Shown piece after piece: positions 9,238 to 18,558 of a stretch of 64,000 nucleotides of DNA. Under the pieces are notes generated by a model. It was not told where the DNA came from, made no database searches, and saw nothing but the letters and a program-made list of their open reading frames with translations. The stretch spans positions 1-64,000 of the forward strand of contig JACSRW010000042.1 of assembly GCA_014879565.1 (NCBI GenBank). Direction: 5' to 3'. The DNA is from Chitinophagaceae bacterium. GTDB lineage: Bacteria; Bacteroidota; Bacteroidia; Chitinophagales; Chitinophagaceae. A program made the translations under genes and the position numbers. Position 1 is the stretch's first letter. Each line of letters starts with the position of its first letter.

Positions 9238-11160
9238 ATGGCACGTATACCTTTACTCCTTATATCAATTTTCACCCTTTCTGTACACTACCTGAATGCT
9301 CAACAGGACAGCAGCCTCCAGCTTGACAATGTTATTATAACCGCCAATCTGGCGGTACAGCAGCAAAAGGAAAGCGGCAGAAATATCATTGCCATTAACG
9401 GAAACACATTCCGGCAGCTTCCGGTTCATTCGGTAGATGAACTGCTCCGGTATCTCCCGGGAATTGAGATTCAGCAACGCGGTCCGCAGGGCGCACAAAG
9501 TGATATTACCATCCGGGGCGGCACTTTTCAGCAGGTACTGGTCATAATTGACGGCATAAAACTCAATGACCCCCTCACCGGACATTTCAGTATGTATGTG
9601 CCCATTCACCCTGCTGAAATTGAACGGGTGGAGATTCTCAAAGGAGCTGCTTCAGCAATCTGGGGATCCGAAGCAGTAGGCGGTGTGGTTCATATCATCA
9701 CAAGAGCCTTCTCCGGCAAACAACAAAATTCCACCACCAGGGCCCGGTTGCAAACAGGCGAATACGGGTTGATAAACGGAGACGCTTTTTTTTCCCGCAG
9801 TGATGAAAAATCCTATTTCAGCGCCGGGATTCTCAATAATAATGCCCGGGGGCCGGTATTGCGTGGAACCCGGAACCGGTTTAACCTGCATACCACAGGT
9901 CTGAGTTACAGCAGAATGATGGCTGATAACTGGCAACTCAGGTTAAGGGCATCGGCTGACTTCCGGTCTTTTAACGCGCAGAACTTCTACACGAGTTTTG
10001 CCAGTGATACAGCCAGGGAAAAAGTGAACAGCGGCTGGTTACAGGCGGGTTTACAGAAAAAAACTTCCAGAGGGAGTTTTCAGGCTGATATAGCTTATAA
10101 AAAGCTCCGTGATCAGTATTGGTTCAGACCGGCTGCTGTTCCGAATGATAACCGGAGCGGCTTATTCCTGGCTCAGGCATTTTATTCGGGCCGGGCAGAT
10201 AAAAAAAACCAATACACTGCCGGGGCCCAGCTGATCCGGAAAACCATCCGTTCCAACGACCGGGGTAATCACGGTTTATGGCACGGAGCGGTTTACGGAA
10301 TAGTGCGGCATAAACTCAACGGAAACTTTTTCCTGAATGAAAGTCTCCGGCTTGACTGGGATGAAAGTTATGGATGGGTATTGGTTCCGCAGGTCAGTAT
10401 GGCCTGGAGTCCGGGGCGGTTAACCCTTCGTATGGCCGGAGGGCGTTCCTTCCGGGATGCGGATTTTACCGAGCGCTATAATAATTACAATAAAGTCCAG
10501 GTCACAAGCGGCCGTATCGGTAATCCTGATCTCGGAGCCGAACAATCCTGGAATGCGGAAATCGGAGCCGATTACCAGTTCAATTCCCGTTTCCGGATCA
10601 GTGCCGGGGTCTTCACCCGTGACTACGCTGACCTGATTGACTGGGTCAATACGCCGTATGCGGAAATGCCCCGTAAAGAAAACCTTGTACCCGGTGGCAG
10701 TTATGCCCTGGCCAGTAATGTGGAAAAAATCCGGACCAGTGGTTTTGAACTGGACCTGGTATATCGCCAGCCCACAGGTCCCCGAAGTAACCTCCTTGCT
10801 GTGGGCGGGTTTACCGTACTGGATTCAAAGAATGATGACCCGGTTCCTTCCCTTTATATATCCTCTCATGCCACACTCCTTTTTAATTATTCCCTGGCCT
10901 GGACAATCCGTTCATTCAGTATTGCGGTAACCGGTCTGTATAAAGAAAGAGATCCGCAAAAATCTGCGGCGCTGAATACCGAACTATCCACTGCTGTTTT
11001 CCTGCTGAACAGCCGGCTTTCCTGGCAATTTTCCGGTAACCGGGGAAAACTCTATGCCCAGGCCGATAACCTGCTGAATACCCGATTCAGTGATTTATTG
11101 GGAGCCCGGATGCCGGGACGATGGTTATCAGCCGGAATTGAGATAGCTTTGTGCCCCTAA
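9238..11160 (+). CDS. TonB-dependent outer-membrane receptor (BtuB-like architecture)
   Basis: A 640-residue outer-membrane transporter. It has a cleavable signal peptide (to about LNAQQ, residue 22), a short N-terminal segment, a plug domain (SVDELLRYLPGIEIQQRGPQ, then SDITIRGGTFQQVLVIIDGI and the ILKGAASAIWGSEAVGGVVHI end of the plug) and a beta-barrel ending in an aromatic strand. It lacks the carboxypeptidase-like N-terminal extension of SusC proteins, which makes it more like BtuB or siderophore receptors. The substrate cannot be read from sequence, and there is no cobalamin or iron gene nearby. The downstream ALDH gene begins 9 bases after its stop. Confidence 0.88.
   Translation: MARIPLLLISIFTLSVHYLNAQQDSSLQLDNVIITANLAVQQQKESGRNIIAINGNTFRQLPVHSVDELLRYLPGIEIQQRGPQGAQSDITIRGGTFQQVLVIIDGIKLNDPLTGHFSMYVPIHPAEIERVEILKGAASAIWGSEAVGGVVHIITRAFSGKQQNSTTRARLQTGEYGLINGDAFFSRSDEKSYFSAGILNNNARGPVLRGTRNRFNLHTTGLSYSRMMADNWQLRLRASADFRSFNAQNFYTSFASDTAREKVNSGWLQAGLQKKTSRGSFQADIAYKKLRDQYWFRPAAVPNDNRSGLFLAQAFYSGRADKKNQYTAGAQLIRKTIRSNDRGNHGLWHGAVYGIVRHKLNGNFFLNESLRLDWDESYGWVLVPQVSMAWSPGRLTLRMAGGRSFRDADFTERYNNYNKVQVTSGRIGNPDLGAEQSWNAEIGADYQFNSRFRISAGVFTRDYADLIDWVNTPYAEMPRKENLVPGGSYALASNVEKIRTSGFELDLVYRQPTGPRSNLLAVGGFTVLDSKNDDPVPSLYISSHATLLFNYSLAWTIRSFSIAVTGLYKERDPQKSAALNTELSTAVFLLNSRLSWQFSGNRGKLYAQADNLLNTRFSDLLGARMPGRWLSAGIEIALCP
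11144..11151 (+). promoter_or_regulatory. Possible -7 element for the ALDH gene inside the receptor's 3' end
   Basis: TAGCTTTG matches TAnnTTTG and lies 18 bases before the ALDH ATG, within the last codons of the receptor. The position fits the pattern of other starts in the window, but a match inside coding sequence may be chance. Confidence 0.35.
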
Positions 11161-11169
11161 AATGCACAT

Positions 11170-12693
11170 ATGGAATTTCTGAAAACCCTGCAGATCGGCG
11201 ATATGAATGCCGGGGTAAGCACCGGTACCCAATGGATACAGTCCTCCGGTGAAATAATTGAATCTTTTTCCCCGGTTGACGGCCAAAAAATCGCGCAGGT
11301 TCAGGGCGCGGACAAAACAGCCTATGAAACAGTTGTAAAGAAAGCAGAAGAAGCATTTCTGCAATGGCGGCTGGTTCCGGCTCCGCGAAGAGGGGAAATT
11401 GTACGCCAGATAGGTGATGCCCTCCGCAGCTACAAAGAACCGCTGGGTAAACTGGTTTCTTATGAAATGGGAAAAAGTCTGCAGGAAGGCCTTGGTGAAG
11501 TGCAGGAAATGATTGACATCTGTGATTTCGCGGTCGGATTGTCCCGTCAGTTGCACGGACTGACCATGCACAGTGAAAGACCCGGGCACCGGATGTATGA
11601 ACAATACCATCCTCTCGGGATCGTCGGGATAATTTCCGCGTTTAATTTCCCGGTGGCTGTATGGAGCTGGAATAGTATGCTGGCCTGGGTTTGCGGGGAT
11701 GTCTGTATCTGGAAACCTTCGGAAAAAGTACCCCTTTGCGCAATCGCCTGTCAGCATATTGCCGCAGAAGTTTTCCGGAAAAACAATGTACCCGAAGGCG
11801 TAAACGGGCTGGTAATCGGAGGCCGTGAAACAGGCGAATGGATGGCAGCAGACACCCGCATTCCGCTGGTTTCAGCCACCGGATCCACGAGGATGGGGAA
11901 GGCGGTTGGCAGCGCAGTGGCAGCCAGACTTGGCCGTTCACTGCTGGAACTGGGCGGCAACAATGCCATCATCATTTCAAAAGATGCCGATCTGGATATT
12001 GCCATCCTGGGTTCCCTTTTCGGAGCCGTGGGTACAGCCGGTCAGCGCTGCACCACCACCCGCCGGCTCATTATACATAAAGATGTTTATGATACGGTAA
12101 AGGATAAACTGGTGGCTGCCTACAAACAGCTTCGAATCGGCAGTCCGCTGGATGCGCAAAACCATGTGGGTCCCCTGATTGACAAAGCAGCTGTACAGAT
12201 GTACCTTGATGCCATTGAAACCTGTAAAAAAGAAGGCGGTAAATTTATCGTTGAAGGAGGGGTACTCAGCGGAGCCGGTTATGAAAGCGGCTGTTATGTG
12301 AAACCCTGTATAGCGGAAGCACAACCTGGTTATTCCATCGTACAACATGAGACGTTTGCCCCCATCCTCTATTTGCTGAAGTATTCAACGCTTGAAGAAG
12401 CCATTGCAATCCAGAATGAGGTGCCCCAGGGCCTGTCATCCGCGATTATGACCCTGAATCTGCGTGAAGCGGAACAGTTCCTCTCCCATGCCGGAAGCGA
12501 CTGCGGTATAGCCAATGTAAATATAGGCACCAGCGGAGCCGAAATTGGCGGGGCTTTCGGCGGGGAGAAAGAAACAGGCGGAGGCAGGGAAAGCGGCAGT
12601 GATGCCTGGAAAGTGTATATGCGCCGGCAAACCAATACTATCAATTACAGTACGGCCCTCCCCCTGGCACAGGGCATAAAGTTTGATCTCTGA
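11170..12693 (+). CDS. ALDH7-type aldehyde dehydrogenase (aminoadipate semialdehyde dehydrogenase-like)
   Basis: An NAD(P)-dependent aldehyde dehydrogenase of 507 residues. The nucleophile is Cys294 in GTAGQRCTTTRR and the general base is Glu260 in LLELGGNNA. The cofactor loop is GSTRMGKAVG near 238. The sequence resembles the ALDH7/antiquitin group, whose characterised members oxidise alpha-aminoadipate semialdehyde/piperideine-6-carboxylate in lysine breakdown (LELGGNNAIII and TTTRRLIIH are typical). The exact substrate is inferred, not proven. It ends at a strong terminator and follows a TonB-dependent receptor with no functional link that I can see. Confidence 0.9.
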   Translation: MEFLKTLQIGDMNAGVSTGTQWIQSSGEIIESFSPVDGQKIAQVQGADKTAYETVVKKAEEAFLQWRLVPAPRRGEIVRQIGDALRSYKEPLGKLVSYEMGKSLQEGLGEVQEMIDICDFAVGLSRQLHGLTMHSERPGHRMYEQYHPLGIVGIISAFNFPVAVWSWNSMLAWVCGDVCIWKPSEKVPLCAIACQHIAAEVFRKNNVPEGVNGLVIGGRETGEWMAADTRIPLVSATGSTRMGKAVGSAVAARLGRSLLELGGNNAIIISKDADLDIAILGSLFGAVGTAGQRCTTTRRLIIHKDVYDTVKDKLVAAYKQLRIGSPLDAQNHVGPLIDKAAVQMYLDAIETCKKEGGKFIVEGGVLSGAGYESGCYVKPCIAEAQPGYSIVQHETFAPILYLLKYSTLEEAIAIQNEVPQGLSSAIMTLNLREAEQFLSHAGSDCGIANVNIGTSGAEIGGAFGGEKETGGGRESGSDAWKVYMRRQTNTINYSTALPLAQGIKFDL

Positions 12694-12723
12694 ACAGATC
12701 TCCACAGCTGTTGAAAACAATTG

Positions 12724-12756
12724 AAAACCGGTATATTATGAGATACCGGTTTTTTT
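12724..12756 (+). terminator. Intrinsic terminator after the ALDH gene
   Basis: An 11-bp perfect stem (12724-12734 with 12743-12753), 8-base loop, and T-run to 12756. Confidence 0.88.
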
Positions 12757-12799
12757 ATTGACTTTTGCAGTAAACCCATTATTTACAAAAATCACACCT

Positions 12800-14215
12800 A
12801 TGAGAAAAATTGCGGTTCTGCTGTTCGCCCTGCTTACCGGGACTTTGCAAAGCCGGGCCCAGGTACGGGTTGCCGTGCTGGCCGGTGGTCATTATTCCGA
12901 TGTGATAGAAGAAAATAATCTGCCGAACTGGAATGATATAAAGTCCGGTTACGAGGGACGAATTGGTTTCCATACCGGTTTCCTGGCGGATATCCCCTTT
13001 TCTCCCCGCTCAAAAATCTTTTTCCAGCCCGGTGTTATTTATTATAACAAAGGCCGCAAATTCAGCCAGCGTTTCGACCCGCCTGTCGGCACGGTGATCA
13101 GTCAGAAAAACACCCAGTACATTAATTATATTGATATCCCGCTGAACCTGGTGCTTAAAATGGGTAAAAAGACCAAATTTATTATCGGAGGCGGTCCTTT
13201 TGGCTCTTTCTTTTTCAGCGGAAAGGAAACCAGTCAGACGGTTCAGAATAACGGGGTTACCGACCTGGATGAAAACGAAGACCTCTCTGTGGGGAATCAA
13301 CCCGGCCAGTACCGTACCTACAATTACGGGGTTAACGGATTACTCGGACTTGAATTCAGGGGTTTCTTTATCACGGCCAATTACAGCCGGGGACTGAACG
13401 ATTTTTATGAATCCACTTCCTATACCGGGAGTTTCCGCCACCAGGTAATCGGCGGAACCCTGGGTGTATTCCTCGGGAAACCGGTAAAATTGGAGAAAAA
13501 AATTACGGACAAGGATAAGGACGGTTTACCGGATGATAAGGATAACTGCCCGGAAGAAGCCGGAACAGCAGCCACCAATGGTTGCCCGGATAAGGATGCG
13601 GATGGTATCGCGGACAAGGAAGACGGTTGCCCGGATGTATCCGGACTGGCCCGCTATAAAGGCTGCCCGGTACCCGATACTGATAAAGACGGCCTGAATG
13701 ATGAAGTGGATAAATGTCCTGCAGTATTCGGGGTGGCCCGTTATGACGGCTGCCCGGTGCCCGACCGCGATAACGACGGCGTAAACGATGAGGAAGATAA
13801 ATGCCCGGGTGTGAAAGGACTTAAGGAAAAAAATGGCTGTCCACCGGATGAAGTAAAAAAAGAATTTGTTGAAAGGGTGAATTATGCCGCCAAGCGGATC
13901 CAGTTTCACCTGGGCGCCGCCACCCTCCTGCCCCAGTCCATTCCCGTACTGGATGAAGTGGCCCGGATCCTGAAGGAAAACCCGGACCTGAAACTGAGTA
14001 TTGAGGGACATACCAGCGGGGACGGCATCTATGAAGCCAATATGAAACTCTCACAGCAAAGGGCCGAAAAAGTGAAAGCCTACCTGGAGGGTAAGGGGGT
14101 CAGTTCCGGACGACTCAGTGCCAAAGGTTATGGCCCCGACAGGCCGGTAAGTAAAGGAAGCAGTCCCGCAGAAAAGGCTAAAAACAGGCGGGTGGAACTG
14201 AAACTGAGTTATTAA
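12800..14215 (+). CDS. OmpA-family outer-membrane protein with TSP3 repeats
   Basis: A 471-residue envelope protein that likely ties the outer membrane to peptidoglycan. It has a signal peptide (MRKIAVLLFALLTGTLQSRAQ), then an eight-strand-like beta-barrel domain of the PorT/OMP_b-brl type (about residues 22-215). Four calcium-binding thrombospondin type 3 repeats follow (DKDKDGLPDDKDNCP and similar, about 228-350). A C-terminal OmpA peptidoglycan-binding domain ends with IEGHTSGDG, LSQQRAEKVKAYL and KNRRVELKLSY. The ATG at 12800 is preferred because it begins the signal peptide. Terminators flank the gene on both sides, so it is monocistronic. Confidence 0.92.
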   Translation: MRKIAVLLFALLTGTLQSRAQVRVAVLAGGHYSDVIEENNLPNWNDIKSGYEGRIGFHTGFLADIPFSPRSKIFFQPGVIYYNKGRKFSQRFDPPVGTVISQKNTQYINYIDIPLNLVLKMGKKTKFIIGGGPFGSFFFSGKETSQTVQNNGVTDLDENEDLSVGNQPGQYRTYNYGVNGLLGLEFRGFFITANYSRGLNDFYESTSYTGSFRHQVIGGTLGVFLGKPVKLEKKITDKDKDGLPDDKDNCPEEAGTAATNGCPDKDADGIADKEDGCPDVSGLARYKGCPVPDTDKDGLNDEVDKCPAVFGVARYDGCPVPDRDNDGVNDEEDKCPGVKGLKEKNGCPPDEVKKEFVERVNYAAKRIQFHLGAATLLPQSIPVLDEVARILKENPDLKLSIEGHTSGDGIYEANMKLSQQRAEKVKAYLEGKGVSSGRLSAKGYGPDRPVSKGSSPAEKAKNRRVELKLSY

Positions 14216-14240
14216 ACCTGATTTTTGTCAAGATTTTGTG

Positions 14241-14265
14241 AAAGCCCCGCCAAACGGGGCTTTTT
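14241..14265 (+). terminator. Intrinsic terminator after the OmpA/TSP3 gene
   Basis: A 9-bp stem (14241-14249 with 14255-14263), GC-rich with a 5-base loop, followed by TTTTT. Confidence 0.88.
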
Positions 14266-14338
14266 ATTGTGCAAAATGTATGAATGGTAATCCTTATTTT
14301 TATTTCTTAACCAAATTTGCATTACAAATTACAGCAAC

Positions 14339-16024
14339 ATGAACGCAGGACTGAAACGTACCTTTTTCGCCCCTCTCGTATTCTTATCGGCCGCATTACT
14401 GGCCCAGAAAGACGAAATCCCGAAAGGCTGGCATATGATGGATAAAACCAGCAGCGGTTATTATGGCATCAGCACCGACAAAGCCTATGAATTTGTAAAA
14501 TCAAAAAAACTGAAAAGCACCCCGGTGATCGTTGCCGTTATTGATTCCGGTATTGATACCCTGCACGAAGACCTGAAAACCGTGTTATGGCGCAACCCCC
14601 GGGAAATACCGGGTAATGGTATTGACGATGATAAAAACGGGTATGTGGATGATATTTACGGATGGAACTTTCTGGGTGGCAGGGACGGCCGGAGTGTGGA
14701 AAAAGACTCCTATGAAGCCGCCCGGGTTTACCACCGCCTGAAGACAAAATACGGGGATAAAAACACAGATCCCACCACCCTAAGTCCCGAAGAGGCAGAA
14801 GAATTTAAAATGTGGAAACGCTCAGAAACAGAAGTGGCCGGCGACAGCAAGGAAAGCGGCATGGAACTCATCTTTATGAAAAGAGCGTATACAAACCTTC
14901 TGAAAAGCGACAGCATCCTGCGTAAAGCAATGGGGAAAGAAAAATATACCGGGAAGGAACTGGGAGACTTCAACCCGGAAGAAGCTGCCGTTAAAAAAGC
15001 CAAAAACGCGCTGTACAGCATGATGTCGGGCAATGATGCCCTGGAAACAACCAATGAGGAATTCCTCGGCGGCTTCGGTGAATATATTGCCAGCCAGGAA
15101 AGCAAGGCGGAAGCCAGGAATACAGCCCCTCCCTCTTACCGGGCCGATATCGTAAAAGACAATTATTATGATTTCAACGACCGTTTTTACGGCAATAACG
15201 ATGTTATGGTCAGCAATAAATCGGCGCTGCATGGTACCCATGTATCGGGAATCATCGCTGCAGCCCGGAATAACGGAAAAGGAATGGACGGCGTGGCCGG
15301 AAATGTCCGGATTATGACGTTGCGGGCTGTTCCTGACGGGGATGAACATGATAAGGATATCGCCCTGGCCATCCGTTATGCCGTGGATAATGGCGCCCGG
15401 GTCATCAATATGAGTTTTGGCAAGGGCTTCTCTCCTGAGAAAAAATGGGTGGACGAAGCGGTTAAATATGCAGAAAGCAAAGGTGTCCTGATGGTCCATG
15501 CCGCCGGAAATGATGCGAAAAACCTGGATTCTTCCTTCAACTACCCCACTCCCAACCTGCTGGATGGCACCCGCCCGGATAACTGGATTACCGTGGGCGC
15601 CAGCGGCGACCCCAAAGCGGGTGGACTTACCGCCAGCTTCTCCAACTATGGTAAAAAAGAAGTGGATGTTTTTGCTCCCGGTGTAAAAATCTACGCAACC
15701 GTACCCGGCGGTAATACGTACCAGAATCTGCAGGGTACCAGCATGGCTTCACCCGTTGTAGCCGGTCTGGCAGCTTTGATCCTCGAGTACTACCCTAATC
15801 TGAGCGCCCGTCAGGTAAAGATGATTATTGAAAAATCCGCAAAAAATCCCGGCGACAAAGTAAGGGATCCGGGAACCGGAGATCTGACCGAAATGACGGA
15901 GATCAGCCGCACCGGTGGTATTGTTAATGCCTACGAAGCCATTAAACTGGCGGCAACCATAAAGGGCGAAAGAAAACCGGAAAAAAAACCGGTCAGCCAG
16001 GTAGCCCCCAAGAAAAAGAATTAA
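14339..16024 (+). CDS. Exported S8 family serine protease (subtilase)
   Basis: A 561-residue protease with a signal peptide (MNAGLKRTFFAPLVFLSAALLAQ). The catalytic triad is visible: Asp69 in VIAVIDSGID, His298 in ALHGTHVSG and Ser468 in QGTSMASPVVAG, with the oxyanion Asn391 in HAAGND. About 229 residues separate Asp from His, far more than in typical subtilisins; this insertion (roughly 110-290) is Lys- and Glu-rich. There is no obvious propeptide or C-terminal sorting domain. The tail (KPEKKPVSQVAPKKKN) is basic and probably disordered. It is flanked by terminators and stands alone. Confidence 0.93.
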   Translation: MNAGLKRTFFAPLVFLSAALLAQKDEIPKGWHMMDKTSSGYYGISTDKAYEFVKSKKLKSTPVIVAVIDSGIDTLHEDLKTVLWRNPREIPGNGIDDDKNGYVDDIYGWNFLGGRDGRSVEKDSYEAARVYHRLKTKYGDKNTDPTTLSPEEAEEFKMWKRSETEVAGDSKESGMELIFMKRAYTNLLKSDSILRKAMGKEKYTGKELGDFNPEEAAVKKAKNALYSMMSGNDALETTNEEFLGGFGEYIASQESKAEARNTAPPSYRADIVKDNYYDFNDRFYGNNDVMVSNKSALHGTHVSGIIAAARNNGKGMDGVAGNVRIMTLRAVPDGDEHDKDIALAIRYAVDNGARVINMSFGKGFSPEKKWVDEAVKYAESKGVLMVHAAGNDAKNLDSSFNYPTPNLLDGTRPDNWITVGASGDPKAGGLTASFSNYGKKEVDVFAPGVKIYATVPGGNTYQNLQGTSMASPVVAGLAALILEYYPNLSARQVKMIIEKSAKNPGDKVRDPGTGDLTEMTEISRTGGIVNAYEAIKLAATIKGERKPEKKPVSQVAPKKKN

Positions 16025-16044
16025 AAGTATTTTTCACTTTCAGG

Positions 16045-16081
16045 ATAAAGGCTGTACAACCCGTGCAGCCTTTATTTTTTT
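16045..16081 (+). terminator. Intrinsic terminator after the subtilase gene
   Basis: A 10-bp stem (16045-16054 with 16066-16075), 11-base loop, T-run to 16081. Confidence 0.85.
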
Positions 16082-16123
16082 CCCGGATTGGACAATACAC
16101 CCTGAGATATTCAACATACGGGT

Positions 16124-16131
16124 TATTTTTG
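16124..16131 (+). promoter_or_regulatory. -7 promoter element for the bestrophin-like gene
   Basis: TATTTTTG matches TAnnTTTG and ends 14 bases before the ATG at 16146, the same distance as for the receptor at 9238. Confidence 0.5.
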
Positions 16132-16145
16132 AAAAAAAACAGGGT

Positions 16146-17030
16146 ATGATCTCCTATAATACCAGGGACTGGTTCACATTTATATTCCGTTTTCATAAAG
16201 CAGATACTTTCCGGCAGTTACTGCCGCTGATGATCGGCATCTGCGCCTATTCCGCCCTGATCGCCTGGCTGGAGCTTTATTACTGGAATCTGTCCGATAA
16301 AAATTATGTCCGGAATATTCCCGTTATGCACTCGCTGCTTGGTTTTGCCATTTCCATGCTGCTGGTATTCAGAACCAACACCGCCTATGACCGCTGGTGG
16401 GAAGGCCGGAAACTCTGGGGAGCCCTCGTGAATAACAGCCGGAACCTGGCCATGAAACTGGCAGCCATCCTGCCGGCTTCGGATGAACAGACCCGTTCCT
16501 TTTTCCGGAAAGCCATCCCCTCCTATGCGTATGCCCTGCACAATCACCTGCACAAGGAAAAAACAAGAACTGAATTGTTTGAGGATGATGAACACGGACA
16601 TATTTTCCGGAGTATTGACCGGGATAAACATATCCCCAACCAGCTTGCGCTCCTGCTCTACAGACAGGTGCAGCAGCTGCATGCAGAAGGACGCATCAGC
16701 GGGGAACAACTGCTCTTTCTGAATGCGGAACTCCAATCCTTTACTGATATTTGCGGTGCCTGTGAACGGATCAAAAACACCCCGATCCCTTTTTCGTACA
16801 GTGTTTTTATCAAAAAATTTATTTTCTTTTATATTATGACCCTGCCTTTCGGCTATGTATTTCAGCTGGGTTTTTATGTAGTACCGGTGGTGGCCTTTAT
16901 CTTTTTTGTGCTCGCCAGCCTTGAGCTGATCGCAGAGGAAATTGAAGATCCTTTCAGCGGTGATCCCAATGATATCCCCACTGAACTGCTTTCACAAAAC
17001 ATTCAGCGTCATGTGGCAGAACTTATTTAG
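16146..17030 (+). CDS. Bestrophin-family (UPF0187) ion channel
   Basis: A 294-residue inner-membrane protein. Family signatures are the FRTNTAYDRWWEGRKLWGAL segment (residues about 75-94) and the C-terminal ELIAEEIEDPFSGDPNDIP, which in bestrophins forms the ion-sensing region near the pore. Four hydrophobic segments are visible: two near 25-75 and two near 220-265. Bacterial homologues form pentameric channels, with cation or anion selectivity varying between members, so I do not assign an ion. It converges on the lipoprotein gene downstream, with only 3 bases between the stops. Confidence 0.9.
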   Translation: MISYNTRDWFTFIFRFHKADTFRQLLPLMIGICAYSALIAWLELYYWNLSDKNYVRNIPVMHSLLGFAISMLLVFRTNTAYDRWWEGRKLWGALVNNSRNLAMKLAAILPASDEQTRSFFRKAIPSYAYALHNHLHKEKTRTELFEDDEHGHIFRSIDRDKHIPNQLALLLYRQVQQLHAEGRISGEQLLFLNAELQSFTDICGACERIKNTPIPFSYSVFIKKFIFFYIMTLPFGYVFQLGFYVVPVVAFIFFVLASLELIAEEIEDPFSGDPNDIPTELLSQNIQRHVAELI

Positions 17031-17033
17031 CTG

Positions 17034-17999
17034 TTATTTTTTAGGCCCCTGTTTCTCCGCCTGAACAGCCAGTCCCTTTAAACGGCTGCCGGCTGTTTCA
17101 ATCAGCCTGTCTGAATTATTGATCAGCAGCCGGGTAACAAATGATTGCCGGGTTGCTTCCTTTACCGAAACAGCTATCGCATACTGTCCCTGGCTGAATG
17201 ACCGGCCGGTACTGCCATCCGGCTTGATATAATAACCGGCCGAACGGGGAACAATAAAACTCCGTCCTTCCAGTATTCGTCCCTTTAATTTGTCATAATA
17301 AGCCTGGTAGCCGGGATCTTCTCTGTTAACCGGCGCATTCCGGAGAAATAAATGAAAAGTGCCCAGAGTGGCATCGTCAACCAGGGTCCCCTGCTCGGTG
17401 ATATAAGAGGTGGTGAATTTGATCTCGATATCCATATGAAGGGTCTGCGGTCCTTTTTTCTCCACTTTGGCCCGCGGAACCCGCAGGTCCAGTTCATCCA
17501 GCCGGAGGCGGAATGTACCGTTATTCAGGACTTCATAGAGATTGCTGTTATCAATACTGAAACGAACCATCAGGGAGGTATCTCCTTCAGTTTCCTTTCC
17601 CGGTACAGACCGTAATAGCGTAAAGCCGCTGAACTTCATACCAACAGGATCAAAAGGACTTTCGGTTGACAACTGGTCATAAAAATACAGATCCTGCTGA
17701 CCGCAGGTATAGGCTGCCGTGTATTTGCTCTTATCTTTTTTGATGACATTTTTAACGGCGTTGGTAGCCAATGAAACGAGGCTGCCGGCCATCATGGTTA
17801 CTAATCCGCGGTTGCCTTCCTTCTGCAGGCTGGCTCTTTCATCAAAGCTGTAAATCTTCTGACCTTTCAGCGAACTGAAATCCACTTTATGCGGATCCTC
17901 TTCCACAACAATTTCCGCCCGGTCACGGACGGCATTCCGGGATGTCTGGCAGGAGGCGGCGGCAAGAGCAAACAGCCCTGCAAATATTATCTGACGCAT
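17034..17999 (-). CDS. Unrecognised lipoprotein
   Basis: A 321-residue lipoprotein. The ATG at 17999 is chosen because it starts a clean lipoprotein signal (MRQIIFAGLFALAAASC, Cys17); the open frame continues 13 codons upstream with charged sequence that would spoil the signal. The mature part begins with a polar linker and then mixed alpha/beta sequence. I recognise no domain. Segments such as VNREDPGYQAYYDKLKGR and ILEGRSFIVPRSAGYYI suggest a compact periplasmic or surface protein. It runs tail to tail with the bestrophin-like gene and head to head with the cytochrome-like lipoprotein. Confidence 0.75.
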   Translation of the reverse strand: MRQIIFAGLFALAAASCQTSRNAVRDRAEIVVEEDPHKVDFSSLKGQKIYSFDERASLQKEGNRGLVTMMAGSLVSLATNAVKNVIKKDKSKYTAAYTCGQQDLYFYDQLSTESPFDPVGMKFSGFTLLRSVPGKETEGDTSLMVRFSIDNSNLYEVLNNGTFRLRLDELDLRVPRAKVEKKGPQTLHMDIEIKFTTSYITEQGTLVDDATLGTFHLFLRNAPVNREDPGYQAYYDKLKGRILEGRSFIVPRSAGYYIKPDGSTGRSFSQGQYAIAVSVKEATRQSFVTRLLINNSDRLIETAGSRLKGLAVQAEKQGPKK

Positions 18000-18116
18000 G
18001 TTTTTTTCCCAAGATAAAAATTTGCGCTTTTTCCACATGAAAAATCCTGCTCAAAATTTAAAGGAGGCAACTTTTAATTTTTCTTTCCGTTTTATATAGC
18101 AAACGAAACATTACCA

Positions 18117-18491
18117 ATGAAACACATGTCAATTAAATTTCTCGGCTTTTTTGCCCTCCTGATGTATATCAGCTCCTGCAGCAAAGAAAATACCGGTAAC
18201 GGCGGCGGAGGCGGCGGCGGCACCCTTGACTGCAGTACGGTGACCAATAAGGCCTTTACCGCAGATGTTAATCCCATTATCCAGAGCAGTTGTGCCGTCA
18301 ATTCCTCCTGCCATGGAAGCGGCAGTATCAATGGCCCGGGGCCGCTGACATCTTATACAGCCATTTTTAATGCCCGGGTATCTGTCCGTTCTGCCGTTGC
18401 CTCCGGTTCCATGCCAAAGAACAGTAGTCTGAGCACAAGCCAGAAGAACAGTATTTTGTGCTGGATTGACAGCGGAGCCCCTAATAATTAG
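18117..18491 (+). CDS. Small cytochrome c-like lipoprotein with atypical CX5CH motif
   Basis: A 124-residue lipoprotein with a lipobox ending at Cys21 (MYISSC), then a linker containing seven consecutive Gly (29-35). The rest follows the layout of small c-type cytochrome domains: VNPIIQSSC before a His at 66, a Met at 99 (GSMPKN) and the ending LS..QKNSILCWIDSGAPNN. The heme site would be Cys59-x5-Cys65-His66 instead of CX2CH. Two further cysteines (39 and 115) could pair. Electron transfer at the membrane is a guess; the altered spacing may mean heme is not bound. Divergent from the unknown lipoprotein at 17999. Confidence 0.75.
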   Translation: MKHMSIKFLGFFALLMYISSCSKENTGNGGGGGGGTLDCSTVTNKAFTADVNPIIQSSCAVNSSCHGSGSINGPGPLTSYTAIFNARVSVRSAVASGSMPKNSSLSTSQKNSILCWIDSGAPNN

Positions 18492-18558
18492 AAAGGAATT
18501 CCGGATGCCTGCTCGCTGATTGGCTTTGTATAATATATTTATAGCCAAATCAGCCTGT

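Noticed and set aside
18200-18225. GGC-rich tract as a repeat or phase-variable element
   Set aside because: It encodes the glycine linker of a lipoprotein. Unit length and copy number are too irregular to suggest slippage control.
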